From Tissierellaceae bacterium (GTDB lineage: Bacteria; Bacillota; Clostridia; Tissierellales; Tissierellaceae), in contig JALNZV010000001.1 in the NCBI GenBank assembly GCA_023229175.1, positions 176,533 to 240,532 of the forward strand: a DNA stretch of 64,000 bases, written 5' to 3'. The position numbers were made by a program, and so were the translations under genes. The notes under the pieces were generated by a model that saw nothing but the letters and a program-made list of their open reading frames with translations, was not told the origin of the DNA and ran no database searches. Below are positions 15,261-23,832 of the stretch, in pieces. Position 1 is the stretch's first letter. The number at the start of each line of letters is the position of its first letter.

Positions 15261-17084
15261 CTACCTCCCTTCCTCATGTCTAATGAGGTTTAATTCTTTA
15301 TTTAAATTAGTTAATTCCATACATAGTTCAATAAAAAGCTTTTCTTCAAGATAATTCTTATTTTTATTTTTCTCCATTTCCTCAATCTTCAGCTTAACTT
15401 CGTTTCTTTTATTCTCTAATTTATTAGTCCTTATAGTATGAATCAAGTCCTTAATCATATGATTTACATTATTGGGTGAAAATTTCAATTCCTTTGAAAA
15501 AACTTTTTTGACTAATTGAATATCCATATTTTCAACAGTCATAATCTCTTCTCTTATTTGTTCTTCATATATTATTTCCTTATCTTCATACAATCTATTA
15601 ATTATATTGTACATTTCTCTGCATTCCAAGGAGTTAAAATCCTCCACAGCAATTTCTTTTATGATTTCCTCATAATAGTCTCTGTCAAAAATCATGAACT
15701 TTATTAAATCGATTTCTGCAGTGAGGCTAGCCAAAGGTAATGATGTGTTTACAGGCGTTATAATAGTCTTTTTTTTGTATTGGGTAGTTCCCTTTGCCTT
15801 TTTAGTATTGCCAAATACTTCCTTCTCTATTGCTTCTTTTGATATATTCATGTCCTTAGCTATTTTTTCAATATAAATATCCTGTTCAATAGGAGATTTT
15901 AAATCTTTTATTATTTTTGCAATTTCTTTTGTAAATTTAATTTTACCTTCTGTTTCTTCAGTATTGTATTTTTCTTTGCTGATAAAAATCTTGTATTCCA
16001 CATGATTGTAAGCGGAATTCATTTTTTCCTCAAAATCTTCTATGGTATTGTCTTTTAAAAAATCATCAGGGTCTTTGTAATCCCCTAAAAAAATTATCTT
16101 TGGATCAATCCCTTCGTTTCTTAAAAGTTGTATTCCCTTTAGGGTTGCATTGATACCTGCCTTATCGGTATCGTAGCAAAAATATACTTCTTCTCCGTAT
16201 CTTTTGAGAAGCCTTGCCTGCCTTTCTGTCAAAGCTGTTCCAAGACTGGCTACAGCATAGTTCAACCCTTTATTAAACATAGATATGACATCCATGTAAC
16301 CTTCAACGATTATAATTCGCTTTCTATCCGATAGTTTGTTCACTAAATTCAAACCGTATAAATGATTTCCCTTATTGAAAATATATGTTTCCGGCGAGTT
16401 TAAGTACTTTGGCATAGCGTTATCCATTACCCTACCGCCAAAACCTATTACTCTTCCTTTAGTGTCTATAATAGGGAAAATAATTCTACCGCGAAATTTA
16501 TCATAATACCCCTCATTTTTCGCTCTTTTTCCTATTAAGCCTACTCTATAAATTTCCTCATCTTTAAAATTCATTCCCTTTAAGTATTTATATAGGGCAT
16601 CCCAACTATCTAAAGCATAACCTAGGCCAAACTGCCTTATTACCTTATTGCCAATCTTTCTTTTGTAAAGGTAGTCTAGGACTTTCGCATTTTCCTTTAA
16701 GTTGTTAAAAAAATATCTAGCAGCCTCCTTGTTAATTTCATAACCTTTATTCTTTTCCTCTGTTTTAATTAAGTCTTTAGGCTCTTTTTCTTCTATTTCA
16801 ATACCTACTTTTTCAGCCAATAACTTAATTGCTTCGGGAAAAGATAAGTTTTCCCTTTTCATAATGAATGATACAACATCTCCACCTTCACCACAGCCAA
16901 AGCAATGAAAAAATTGTTTTGACTCCGATACTGTAAAGGACGGGGTCTTTTCGTTGTGAAAAGGACATAAACCTACATAGTTGGACCCCGATTTTTTTAA
17001 AGGTAAGTAGCTTGATACAATATCAACTATATCAGAAGCATCTCTTACCTTTTCTACTATTTCATTGTCTACAAAAAACGTCAT
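15261..17084 (-). CDS. dnaG: DnaG, DNA primase
   Basis: A 607-residue primase, normal length. The N-terminal CHC2-type zinc domain (CPFHNEKTPSF ... FFHCFGCGEGG, about 40-65), the TOPRIM core with IIIVEGYMDVISM and YDTDKAG (about 255-310), and a C-terminal DnaB-interaction region are present. It synthesises RNA primers at the fork. Ribosome site AAGGTG. Its upstream region carries a perfect sigma-H-type promoter. Confidence 0.97.
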   Translation of the reverse strand: MTFFVDNEIVEKVRDASDIVDIVSSYLPLKKSGSNYVGLCPFHNEKTPSFTVSESKQFFHCFGCGEGGDVVSFIMKRENLSFPEAIKLLAEKVGIEIEEKEPKDLIKTEEKNKGYEINKEAARYFFNNLKENAKVLDYLYKRKIGNKVIRQFGLGYALDSWDALYKYLKGMNFKDEEIYRVGLIGKRAKNEGYYDKFRGRIIFPIIDTKGRVIGFGGRVMDNAMPKYLNSPETYIFNKGNHLYGLNLVNKLSDRKRIIIVEGYMDVISMFNKGLNYAVASLGTALTERQARLLKRYGEEVYFCYDTDKAGINATLKGIQLLRNEGIDPKIIFLGDYKDPDDFLKDNTIEDFEEKMNSAYNHVEYKIFISKEKYNTEETEGKIKFTKEIAKIIKDLKSPIEQDIYIEKIAKDMNISKEAIEKEVFGNTKKAKGTTQYKKKTIITPVNTSLPLASLTAEIDLIKFMIFDRDYYEEIIKEIAVEDFNSLECREMYNIINRLYEDKEIIYEEQIREEIMTVENMDIQLVKKVFSKELKFSPNNVNHMIKDLIHTIRTNKLENKRNEVKLKIEEMEKNKNKNYLEEKLFIELCMELTNLNKELNLIRHEEGR

Positions 17085-17137
17085 AAAATCACCTTATTAT
17101 TTCACCCTCTGCTGTCTTTTCAATTCCCTTATGATGT

Positions 17138-17164
17138 ATTCGACATAAGTTTTAAAAATCCTTC
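17138..17164 (-). promoter_or_regulatory. Sigma-H-type promoter before dnaG-rpoD, overlapping a 0A-box-like sequence
   Basis: Minus strand: GAAGGATTT, 11 nt, GTCGAAT. This is an exact match to RnAGGAwWW-N11-12-RnnGAAT. The -10 half also contains TGTCGAA, the Spo0A box core. In B. subtilis the dnaG-sigA operon has a sigma-H promoter, so the same wiring is plausible here. Confidence 0.6.
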
Positions 17165-17171
17165 TTTTTTT

Positions 17172-18188
17172 TCAAAATTTTTGCCAAGGTTTAGGAATAA
17201 ATATATTATAGTACAGGTTTATGACAAATCTGTCAGTTGTTCCTGCAATATAATCGCATATAATATCTTCTATACCCAAATCCATACCTTTATAAATATC
17301 TAAATGCTCTTTTGGCAAAGAATTATTATTTTTCATATAGTATTTAAATAACTGCTCAATTATATATTCAGTCTTTTCTTCTTCTGATTTAGCGTTTTTA
17401 TTTAAATAAACGTTGTCAAACATGAATTTTCTTAGTTCATCTGTGGCCTTACCTACTACTAAGCTATTGATTATAGAATTTTTTCCCATACTATTTTTAA
17501 TTATGTCAAAAATCATATTATTTATTCTTTCCCCATGGGATTTGCCTAAAACTTCAATCGGTCCCTTTGGTAAATCATGGGCAAAAAGTACTCCTGCCCT
17601 AATAGCATCGTCTATATCGTGATTTATATATGCTATTCTATCTGCATATTTCACTACTTGTCCCTCTAAGGTCTGAGACTGATTGCTGCCAGTATGATTT
17701 CTTATGCCCTCTCTAACCTCATAGGTCAAATTTAAACCCATTTTGTCATTTTTATGCTCTAGAAAATCTACTACCCTAACTGACTGTTCATTATGCCTGA
17801 AACCATTTGGATTCAATTGATTTAATATCCTCTCACCTGTATGTCCAAAGGGAGTGTGCCCCAAATCGTGACCAAGGGCTATGGCTTCAATGAGGTCTTC
17901 GTTGAGCCCCAAGGCCCTGCCAATGGTCCTGCCTATTTGAGATACCTCCAAAGTGTGGGTCAGCCTTGTCCTATAATGATCTCCTTCAGGAGCTATAAAA
18001 ACTTGTGTCTTGTGTTTTAGCCTGCGAAAAGATTTTGAGTGGATAATTCTGTCCCTATCCCTTTGAAAATCCGTTCTGATACTGCATTTTTCCTCGATTT
18101 CTTTTCTCCCCTGTGAATTTACACTGAGCATAGCATATGGAGATAAGTTTATTCTTTCACGTTCTTCGATTTCCTGTCTTATATTCAT
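17172..18188 (-). CDS. dgt: dGTP triphosphohydrolase (Dgt family)
   Basis: A 338-residue HD-domain enzyme of the shorter dGTPase-like type. The metal-binding H...HD...D set is visible as FRRLKHKTQVFIAPEGDHYRT region, ALGHDLGHTPFGHTGE and YADRIAYINHDIDDA. It hydrolyses dNTPs (classically dGTP) to nucleoside and tripolyphosphate, or serves a related HD hydrolase role. It lies directly upstream of dnaG, as in many Clostridia. Ribosome site AGAGGGG. Confidence 0.9.
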   Translation of the reverse strand: MNIRQEIEERERINLSPYAMLSVNSQGRKEIEEKCSIRTDFQRDRDRIIHSKSFRRLKHKTQVFIAPEGDHYRTRLTHTLEVSQIGRTIGRALGLNEDLIEAIALGHDLGHTPFGHTGERILNQLNPNGFRHNEQSVRVVDFLEHKNDKMGLNLTYEVREGIRNHTGSNQSQTLEGQVVKYADRIAYINHDIDDAIRAGVLFAHDLPKGPIEVLGKSHGERINNMIFDIIKNSMGKNSIINSLVVGKATDELRKFMFDNVYLNKNAKSEEEKTEYIIEQLFKYYMKNNNSLPKEHLDIYKGMDLGIEDIICDYIAGTTDRFVINLYYNIFIPKPWQKF

Positions 18189-18241
18189 AAGTTTCCCCTC
18201 TATCTAAAATATAATATTGTTTACTGTCCTATATTATATAT

Positions 18242-18268
18242 ATACAACATAAGTTTCAATAATCCTTC
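18242..18268 (-). promoter_or_regulatory. Sigma-H-like element upstream of dgt
   Basis: Minus strand: GAAGGATTA, 11 nt, GTTGTAT. The -35 half is perfect; the -10 half has one mismatch to RnnGAAT. It is clearly related in sequence to the element before dnaG, over about 30 bases. A sigma-A promoter using TTGAAA and the overlapping TATATAAT stretch is an alternative. Confidence 0.4.
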
Positions 18269-18293
18269 TTTTTTAATAAAAAACATTACAAAA

Positions 18294-18320
18294 GAAAAAG
18301 AAGTGCAACATAACACTTCT
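18294..18320 (-). terminator. Terminator after ppsR
   Basis: Minus strand: AGAAGTG, eight-base loop, CACTTCT, T-rich tail, overlapping the ppsR stop region. Confidence 0.85.
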
Positions 18321-19146
18321 AATCGAAAGCATCTTCTCCAAACTTCTTTTTCATATGGTCAATTACAATTCCCGCTGTCTCCTCTATGGCCTTTGTCGAC
18401 ACATCTATGACCATGCAACCAAGTCTTTTCATTATGTCTTTGGAATACTCTAACTCCGAGTTTATTCTATCTACGTTGGCGTAATTAGCGTTGTTGTCCA
18501 ACCCAAGTGCCTTTAATCTCTCCTGCCTGATTTCATTTAACTTTAAAGGATTTGCGACTAGACCAATTATCCTTCTACTATCCTTTTCAAATAGTTCCTT
18601 TGGAGGCGGTACCTCTGGTACAAGGGGTACATTGGCAACTTTGAAGTTCTTGTGAGCTAAGTACATACTGAGGGGAGTTTTGGAAGTCCTGGAAATCCCA
18701 ACCAAGACGATATTGGATTTTTTAATGCCCCTTGGATCCTTACCGTCGTCGTATTTTACTGCAAATTCTACGGCCTCCACTTTTTTAAAGTAGTTCTCAT
18801 CTAACTTTCTAATTAATCCTGACTCTCGTTTTGGCTGAAATTTTAGTATAGATTCTATAGCATCCAATGCAGGGGTCATAAGGTCCACTGTTGGAATACC
18901 ATATTCCCCTCCAAGTTCTTCTATAAAACACCTTAGTTTATCTATTACAATGGTATATATGACAACGCTGGGCTCCTGCTTTGCTTCGTCAAATATCTCA
19001 GATATTTGCTCCTCAGCGACGATAAAAGGGAATCTCCTTACCTGGTACTTTCCAGAATTAAATTGGCTTAGAGCTGCTCTAGATAGTAGTTCTCCTGTCT
19101 CTCCGATGGAGTCAGACAATACATATATTGTTAAGTTTTGATCCAT
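18319..19146 (-). CDS. ppsR: Pyruvate,phosphate dikinase regulatory protein (DUF299 kinase/pyrophosphorylase)
   Basis: A 275-residue bifunctional serine/threonine kinase and phosphotransferase family member. It starts with YVLSDSIGETGE and has the P-loop-like VLVGISRTSKTPLSMYLA at about 151-168. The family uses ADP to phosphorylate and Pi to dephosphorylate the active-site Thr of pyruvate phosphate dikinase (or PEP synthase). It follows the CcpN-like gene, as in B. subtilis (ccpN-yqfL). The usual clostridial partner ppdK is not next to it; dgt follows after a terminator. Confidence 0.92.
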   Translation of the reverse strand: MDQNLTIYVLSDSIGETGELLSRAALSQFNSGKYQVRRFPFIVAEEQISEIFDEAKQEPSVVIYTIVIDKLRCFIEELGGEYGIPTVDLMTPALDAIESILKFQPKRESGLIRKLDENYFKKVEAVEFAVKYDDGKDPRGIKKSNIVLVGISRTSKTPLSMYLAHKNFKVANVPLVPEVPPPKELFEKDSRRIIGLVANPLKLNEIRQERLKALGLDNNANYANVDRINSELEYSKDIMKRLGCMVIDVSTKAIEETAGIVIDHMKKKFGEDAFD

Positions 19147-19157
19147 TTATCTCCCCC

Positions 19158-19799
19158 CTAATCATTTCTTCCTAATTCCACAAATAGTCTTGTAATAGTC
19201 GTCTTTGTTATTCTACCTATCACTTTATAGTTTTTCTCTTCCTGCCCAACCTCTTCCACCACTGGCAAGCTGTCTATTTCATGGTCAATAAGTCTGATGG
19301 CAGCGTTAAGTAGGCTATCTTCCACGTCGATGACTACTATATTAGGCATTCTAGTCATAATCATACCAATAGGCATCTTTGTTAAATCCATACCTCCCAA
19401 TGCAGATTTTAAAAAGTCCTTTCTGGAGACTACTCCAGATAAAAACCCATTATTCGTTACATAAATGGAACCTACATCTTCTAAAAACATTAGTACAATA
19501 GCATCGTAAATACTGGTGGATTCATCTGTCACCACAGGTACAGATTTGACTTCATCTACTTTAATTTCTTTGATTTTGTCTGAAATAAATGTAAGATTAG
19601 TCTTACCTGTATGGAAATATCCGACTTTAGGTCTTGCATCTAGAATTCCAGACATGGTCAAGATTGCCAAGTCGGGTCTCAAAGTCGCTCTAGTTAAATT
19701 TAATTTATTGGCAATAGCCTCCGAGGTAATGGGTTCATTTCTTTTCACTATTTCGACAATCTTTTCTTGTCTCTCACTTAGTTGAATAATTTTTTCCAC
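19158..19799 (-). CDS. CcpN-like repressor: winged helix-turn-helix plus CBS pair
   Basis: A 213-residue protein with an N-terminal HTH (about 8-60, including ANKLNLTRATLRPDLAIL, near identical to B. subtilis CcpN) and two CBS domains (about 75-205) likely sensing nucleotides. CcpN represses gluconeogenic genes on glucose. The gene lies between glyS and ppsR, the conserved place. The start is uncertain: GTG at 19799 overlaps the ribosome site GGAGG, whereas an in-frame ATT at 19790 lies 8 nt after it and would give 210 residues. Confidence 0.88.
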   Translation of the reverse strand: MEKIIQLSERQEKIVEIVKRNEPITSEAIANKLNLTRATLRPDLAILTMSGILDARPKVGYFHTGKTNLTFISDKIKEIKVDEVKSVPVVTDESTSIYDAIVLMFLEDVGSIYVTNNGFLSGVVSRKDFLKSALGGMDLTKMPIGMIMTRMPNIVVIDVEDSLLNAAIRLIDHEIDSLPVVEEVGQEEKNYKVIGRITKTTITRLFVELGRND

Positions 19800-19833
19800 C
19801 TCCAGTATTTAGGCCATCCGAACTAATGAAAAA

Positions 19834-21912
19834 CTACTTATTTACAATCTTCGATAGATCGCAAATTTGTATCATAGTGTCGTGAATTTTCTTAAGCAGA
19901 CCTAGCCTGTTATTCCTCAATTTCTCATCCTCAGCCATTACCATGACCTTGTCAAAAAAACTGTCTATAGGCTCCCTAAGTACAGCTAAGAAGTCTAATG
20001 CCTTATCGTACTCTTTTTTTGCAATGGAAGCTTCAACTTTTTCTTCAATAGCATTAAAGCTTTCATACAATTCTATTTCATCCTCAGTCAGTAAATCTCT
20101 TTTTACCTCATCTGTTATTGCTTTCTCAGACAAATTCGTCACCCTGTTAAACGCGTGAAGTATTTCAGATAATCCTTCCTTTTTTAGCCATTCATTTAAC
20201 TTATTTGCTCTGATTTTCATGTCGTATATGTCGTCTATATTAGATGCAATTATGGCATCAACTATATCATACCTTATACCCATATCTATAAACATGCTTC
20301 GAATTCTTCCATTGAAGAACTCTATTACTTCATCCCTGACTTTATCGTAATCAAATGCTAAACTATTTATATCCACGTAAATATACAGTGCATTTTCTAT
20401 TAATTCCCTTATGGAAAGACTCAGTTTCCTATCTATTATTATATTTATTATCCCCAAGGCCATTCTCCTTAGACCAAAGGGATCTTGGGATCCAGTTGGA
20501 TGGATGTCTATGGCGTAGAGCCCTGCTATGGTGTCCATCTTATCCGCCATACTTAAAACAGTTCCCGCAGTTGTGCTAGGCAATTCATCATCGAAAAACC
20601 TAGGAAGGTATTGCTCGTATATGGCCAAACTGACAATTTCATTTTCTCCTGAACTCTTGGCATATTCCATGCCCATTTTCCCTTGTAATTCCGTAAATTC
20701 GCTGACCATTTTAGTGACTAAATCTGCCTTAGACAAATAGCCTGCCCTATTGATATTTTTCTTTGTCTCTTCCCCAACTTCTAGATATGCCCCTATTTTT
20801 TCCCCTAATTTTTGGACCCTTTTAGTTTTGTCCAGTAAGGTACCTAATTTCTCTTGGAATGTTATCTTATCTAGTTCTTCTACATAAGATGATAGAGGCT
20901 GTTTCATGTCCTCCATATAGAAAAACTTAGCATCTTCTAATCTTGCACCCAGTACCTTTTCATTGCCTTTTATGACGATATCAATATGGTCCCTGTTCCC
21001 GTTTCTCACAGTAACAAAATAAGGAAGGAGCCTATTTTTATCGTCTAAAACGGGGAAAAATCTCAGATGCTCTTTCATGGGAGTTATGACCACATCTACA
21101 GGCAATGAAAGATATTCATCTTTAATCCTGCCAATTATGGGCATTGGATATTCTACAATATTAGTTACCTCATCCAAAAGGTCCTCATCTTGTTGTAGAT
21201 TTCCACCTCTCTCTTTTACTAATCTTTCAGAGCCGTATTTAATGATGTCCTTTCGCTCCTCTTGATCTACTATCACAAAATTTTCTTTTAATATATCTAC
21301 GTACTCGTCTACATGCCTAATTTCTATTCTGCTGTCTCCTAAAAACCTGTGTCCCCTTGTGATGTTTGAAGCCACTATCCCCTCTAAATCAAATGTTAGC
21401 ACCTTGTGATCTAGAATAGACACTAACCATCTAATTGGCCTGGCAAATCTAATATTCTTTCCTCCCCATTTCATGGATTTTGGAAAGTTTATACTCTTAA
21501 TAACATTTGGAATGTTTTTTACAAGGACTTCTTCCAATGACTTAACTTTTTTAACAGTCTTAGCGTAAACATAGTCTACACCATTATATTCATCTACGTA
21601 AATAGATGATATATCAACTCCTTGGCCTTTCATAAATCCCATCAAAGCTTTAGTTGGATTTTCATTCCCATCAAAAGCAATTTTTTTGGCTGGTCCTTTG
21701 ACAACTTCTTCTAGAGATTCTTTCACATCAGATAGGCCATCTACTATAATAGTCAATCTTCTAGGGGTAGAATATACAACTATACTGTCGTATTCAAACC
21801 TATGTCCATCTAATAAATTTATCATGTTGCTTCTCAACTGATTTAAAGCATCATTTACAAATCTAGCTGGTAACTCTTCTACTCCAATTTCAAGCAAATA
21901 TTTCTTAACCAT
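19834..21912 (-). CDS. glyS: Glycyl-tRNA synthetase beta subunit
   Basis: A 692-residue GlyS of the alpha2-beta2 enzyme, usual length. It begins LLEIGVEELPARFVNDAL and contains ITRGHRFLG, the HD-type region around ADLVTKMVSEFTELQG, DPFGLRRMALGIINI and a C-terminal anticodon-binding domain. It overlaps glyQ by 8 nt, giving translational coupling. It charges tRNA-Gly. Regulated with glyQ by the upstream T-box. Confidence 0.96.
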   Translation of the reverse strand: MVKKYLLEIGVEELPARFVNDALNQLRSNMINLLDGHRFEYDSIVVYSTPRRLTIIVDGLSDVKESLEEVVKGPAKKIAFDGNENPTKALMGFMKGQGVDISSIYVDEYNGVDYVYAKTVKKVKSLEEVLVKNIPNVIKSINFPKSMKWGGKNIRFARPIRWLVSILDHKVLTFDLEGIVASNITRGHRFLGDSRIEIRHVDEYVDILKENFVIVDQEERKDIIKYGSERLVKERGGNLQQDEDLLDEVTNIVEYPMPIIGRIKDEYLSLPVDVVITPMKEHLRFFPVLDDKNRLLPYFVTVRNGNRDHIDIVIKGNEKVLGARLEDAKFFYMEDMKQPLSSYVEELDKITFQEKLGTLLDKTKRVQKLGEKIGAYLEVGEETKKNINRAGYLSKADLVTKMVSEFTELQGKMGMEYAKSSGENEIVSLAIYEQYLPRFFDDELPSTTAGTVLSMADKMDTIAGLYAIDIHPTGSQDPFGLRRMALGIINIIIDRKLSLSIRELIENALYIYVDINSLAFDYDKVRDEVIEFFNGRIRSMFIDMGIRYDIVDAIIASNIDDIYDMKIRANKLNEWLKKEGLSEILHAFNRVTNLSEKAITDEVKRDLLTEDEIELYESFNAIEEKVEASIAKKEYDKALDFLAVLREPIDSFFDKVMVMAEDEKLRNNRLGLLKKIHDTMIQICDLSKIVNK

Positions 21913-22792
21913 TTATTACACCCTCCTTTTTCAATAGAGGATAACCCATTTCTTTTCTCTGTTCTAGATATTTTGCAGCTACTTGTCTTGCTAGATTCCT
22001 TACTCTACCGATGTAGTTTGTTCTCTCTGAAACAGACATCGCCCCTCTAGCATCTAGTATATTAAATGTATGGGAGCATTTTAATATATAGTCATAGCTA
22101 GGCAATACCAAATCTTCTGCCAAAATTTTATTTACCTCTTCCTCGTAGGTATTAAATAATCCTTTCAAGGTATTTATATCTGCTTTTTCAAAGCTATATA
22201 CGGAATGCTCAAACTCCGCTTTATTAAATATATCACCGTAAGTATGCTTTTTATTCCACTTAATATCAAATATATTGTCTACATCTTGCAAATACATGGC
22301 TATTCTCTCAAGACCATAGGTAAGTTCAGCAGATTCTAATTCGCAATTTATACTCCCTACCTGTTGAAAATAAGTAAATTGCGTGATTTCCATGCCATCT
22401 AGCCATACTTCCCAGCCAAGTCCCCATGCTCCCAAGGTAGGGGCCTCCCAATTGTCCTCTACAAACCTGATATCGTGTTTTAATGGGTCGATACCGATAG
22501 CCCTAAGGCTATCTAGGTATATCTCCTGCACTTCCTCAGGGGAAGGCTTAAGTATTACCTGTAATTGGTGATGCTGATATACCCTATGGGGATTTTCTCC
22601 ATATCTAGCATCAGCTGGTCTTCTGGAAGGCTCCACATATACAACCCTCCATGGTTCTGGGCCTAATGCCCTTAAAAATGTATGGGGGCTCATGGTTCCA
22701 GCTCCTTTTTCTACATCATATGGCTCCAATATTATACAATCTTTATTTCCCCAGAAATCAAGTAGTTTCAGCATTAAATCCTGAAAATACAT
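21905..22792 (-). CDS. glyQ: Glycyl-tRNA synthetase alpha subunit
   Basis: A 295-residue catalytic alpha subunit with class II motifs (AGTMSPHTFLRALGPEPW, VVYVEPSRRPADARYGENP, TQFTYFQQVGSI). It pairs with GlyS encoded immediately downstream. GAGGAGG precedes the ATG. First gene of the glyQS-ccpN-ppsR unit. Confidence 0.97.
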   Translation of the reverse strand: MYFQDLMLKLLDFWGNKDCIILEPYDVEKGAGTMSPHTFLRALGPEPWRVVYVEPSRRPADARYGENPHRVYQHHQLQVILKPSPEEVQEIYLDSLRAIGIDPLKHDIRFVEDNWEAPTLGAWGLGWEVWLDGMEITQFTYFQQVGSINCELESAELTYGLERIAMYLQDVDNIFDIKWNKKHTYGDIFNKAEFEHSVYSFEKADINTLKGLFNTYEEEVNKILAEDLVLPSYDYILKCSHTFNILDARGAMSVSERTNYIGRVRNLARQVAAKYLEQRKEMGYPLLKKEGVING

Positions 22793-22825
22793 ACAAAAAC
22801 CTCCTCATTTTACAATTAATAAACA

Positions 22826-23032
22826 AAAAAACCTATCCATCCCTATAGGGACGAAAGGTCATCTTCCGCGGTTCCACCCTATTTAACGCCATAAAAGGCG
22901 TTCACTTTATAGAACATACTCCAAAGTGCCCTATGTCAAGGATTATCGTATCTAGCTTCCACCAACCTAGACTCTCTTAAACAATTTTCTTTGACAACGT
23001 CTTTATCATCATATGGTAATGTAATTTCTATG
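22826..23032 (-). promoter_or_regulatory. T-box leader (tRNA-Gly) controlling glyQS
   Basis: The minus-strand leader contains the T-box core AGGGTGGAACCGCGG at about 22868-22882. The bulge TGGA would pair with the UCCA 3' end of tRNA-Gly, which has a U discriminator. A stem-I base TTGTCAA/TTGACA, a TCTAG/CTAGA hairpin, an AACGCC/GGCGTT stem and a terminal hairpin with GTCCC/GGGAT followed by seven T (about 22827-22860) are visible. Uncharged tRNA-Gly should favour the antiterminator. I could not assign the specifier codon by eye. Confidence 0.93.
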
Positions 23033-23038
23033 ACATAT

Positions 23039-23067
23039 AATTTAGCAAAAAAGCATTTTTTTGTCAA
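23039..23067 (-). promoter_or_regulatory. Promoter of the T-box/glyQS operon
   Basis: Minus strand: TTGACA, 17 nt, TAAATT, upstream of the T-box leader and just after the recO stop region. Confidence 0.5.
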
Positions 23068-23078
23068 GTACTTTAGTC

Positions 23079-23819
23079 CTATTCCAAAATTTTAATATGG
23101 CTTAAAGAGTTGAATTTTTTCCTGTCGATATTGTACAATATATAGTCCACAACTAGACTATGTATACTGTTTATATTGTTTCTGGAAATATCCAATTTTT
23201 CAATTCTCTCCAGTGGAATAAATAACAAGTCCCTCATATCCTTTAAAATTTCTATATTAATATTTACTTTATAAGGATCGGCAAAACCGCAATCCTTGCA
23301 GATAACGCCGCCCTCTTGTATACTAAATTTAATATCTCCAGTTAATTGATTTTTGCATAGGACACAACTGTCAATATTAGGTCTATATCCTAAAAAGGAA
23401 ATAAACTTAAGTTCATAGGCTACTATAAACTCTAGAAACTTGCATTCTAGAGATGACAATACCTGAAGTCCCTTTAAAAACAAGTCAAATATCTTCATAT
23501 TTTCCATTTCCAATTCCATGGATTTATCCATTAATTCTAGAATATATTGACCATATATAACCCTTTCCATTTTCTCCCTTATGGAATAAAAAGAATCTAT
23601 AATATCCGCCTGATTTAAATACAGAAAGCTCCTTCCCCTATGAAATTGGTATTCGTTGTACGAAAAGGGTTGGGTATTGGCTATGATTTGCGATTTTGGC
23701 CTATAGGCCCCCCTAGCCATAACCGAAACTTTTCCATATTCCCTAGTAAAGATTGTCAATATCTTGCTAGTATCCTTATATCTCATTTCTCTCAGTACTA
23801 TACCCTTTGTCTTTATCAT
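23079..23819 (-). CDS. recO: RecO, DNA repair mediator
   Basis: A 246-residue RecO: N-terminal OB fold (about 1-80), helical middle and a zinc site (SCVLCKNQ ... VICKDCGF). RecO loads RecA on SSB-coated DNA with RecR. It is 13 nt after era, the conserved era-recO pair. Confidence 0.94.
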   Translation of the reverse strand: MIKTKGIVLREMRYKDTSKILTIFTREYGKVSVMARGAYRPKSQIIANTQPFSYNEYQFHRGRSFLYLNQADIIDSFYSIREKMERVIYGQYILELMDKSMELEMENMKIFDLFLKGLQVLSSLECKFLEFIVAYELKFISFLGYRPNIDSCVLCKNQLTGDIKFSIQEGGVICKDCGFADPYKVNINIEILKDMRDLLFIPLERIEKLDISRNNINSIHSLVVDYILYNIDRKKFNSLSHIKILE

Positions 23820-23832
23820 ATCATTACCTTAC

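Noticed and set aside
22830..23040. Possible small RNA or attenuator peptide upstream of glyQ
   Set aside because: The T-box core motif and terminator explain the region as a glycine T-box leader.
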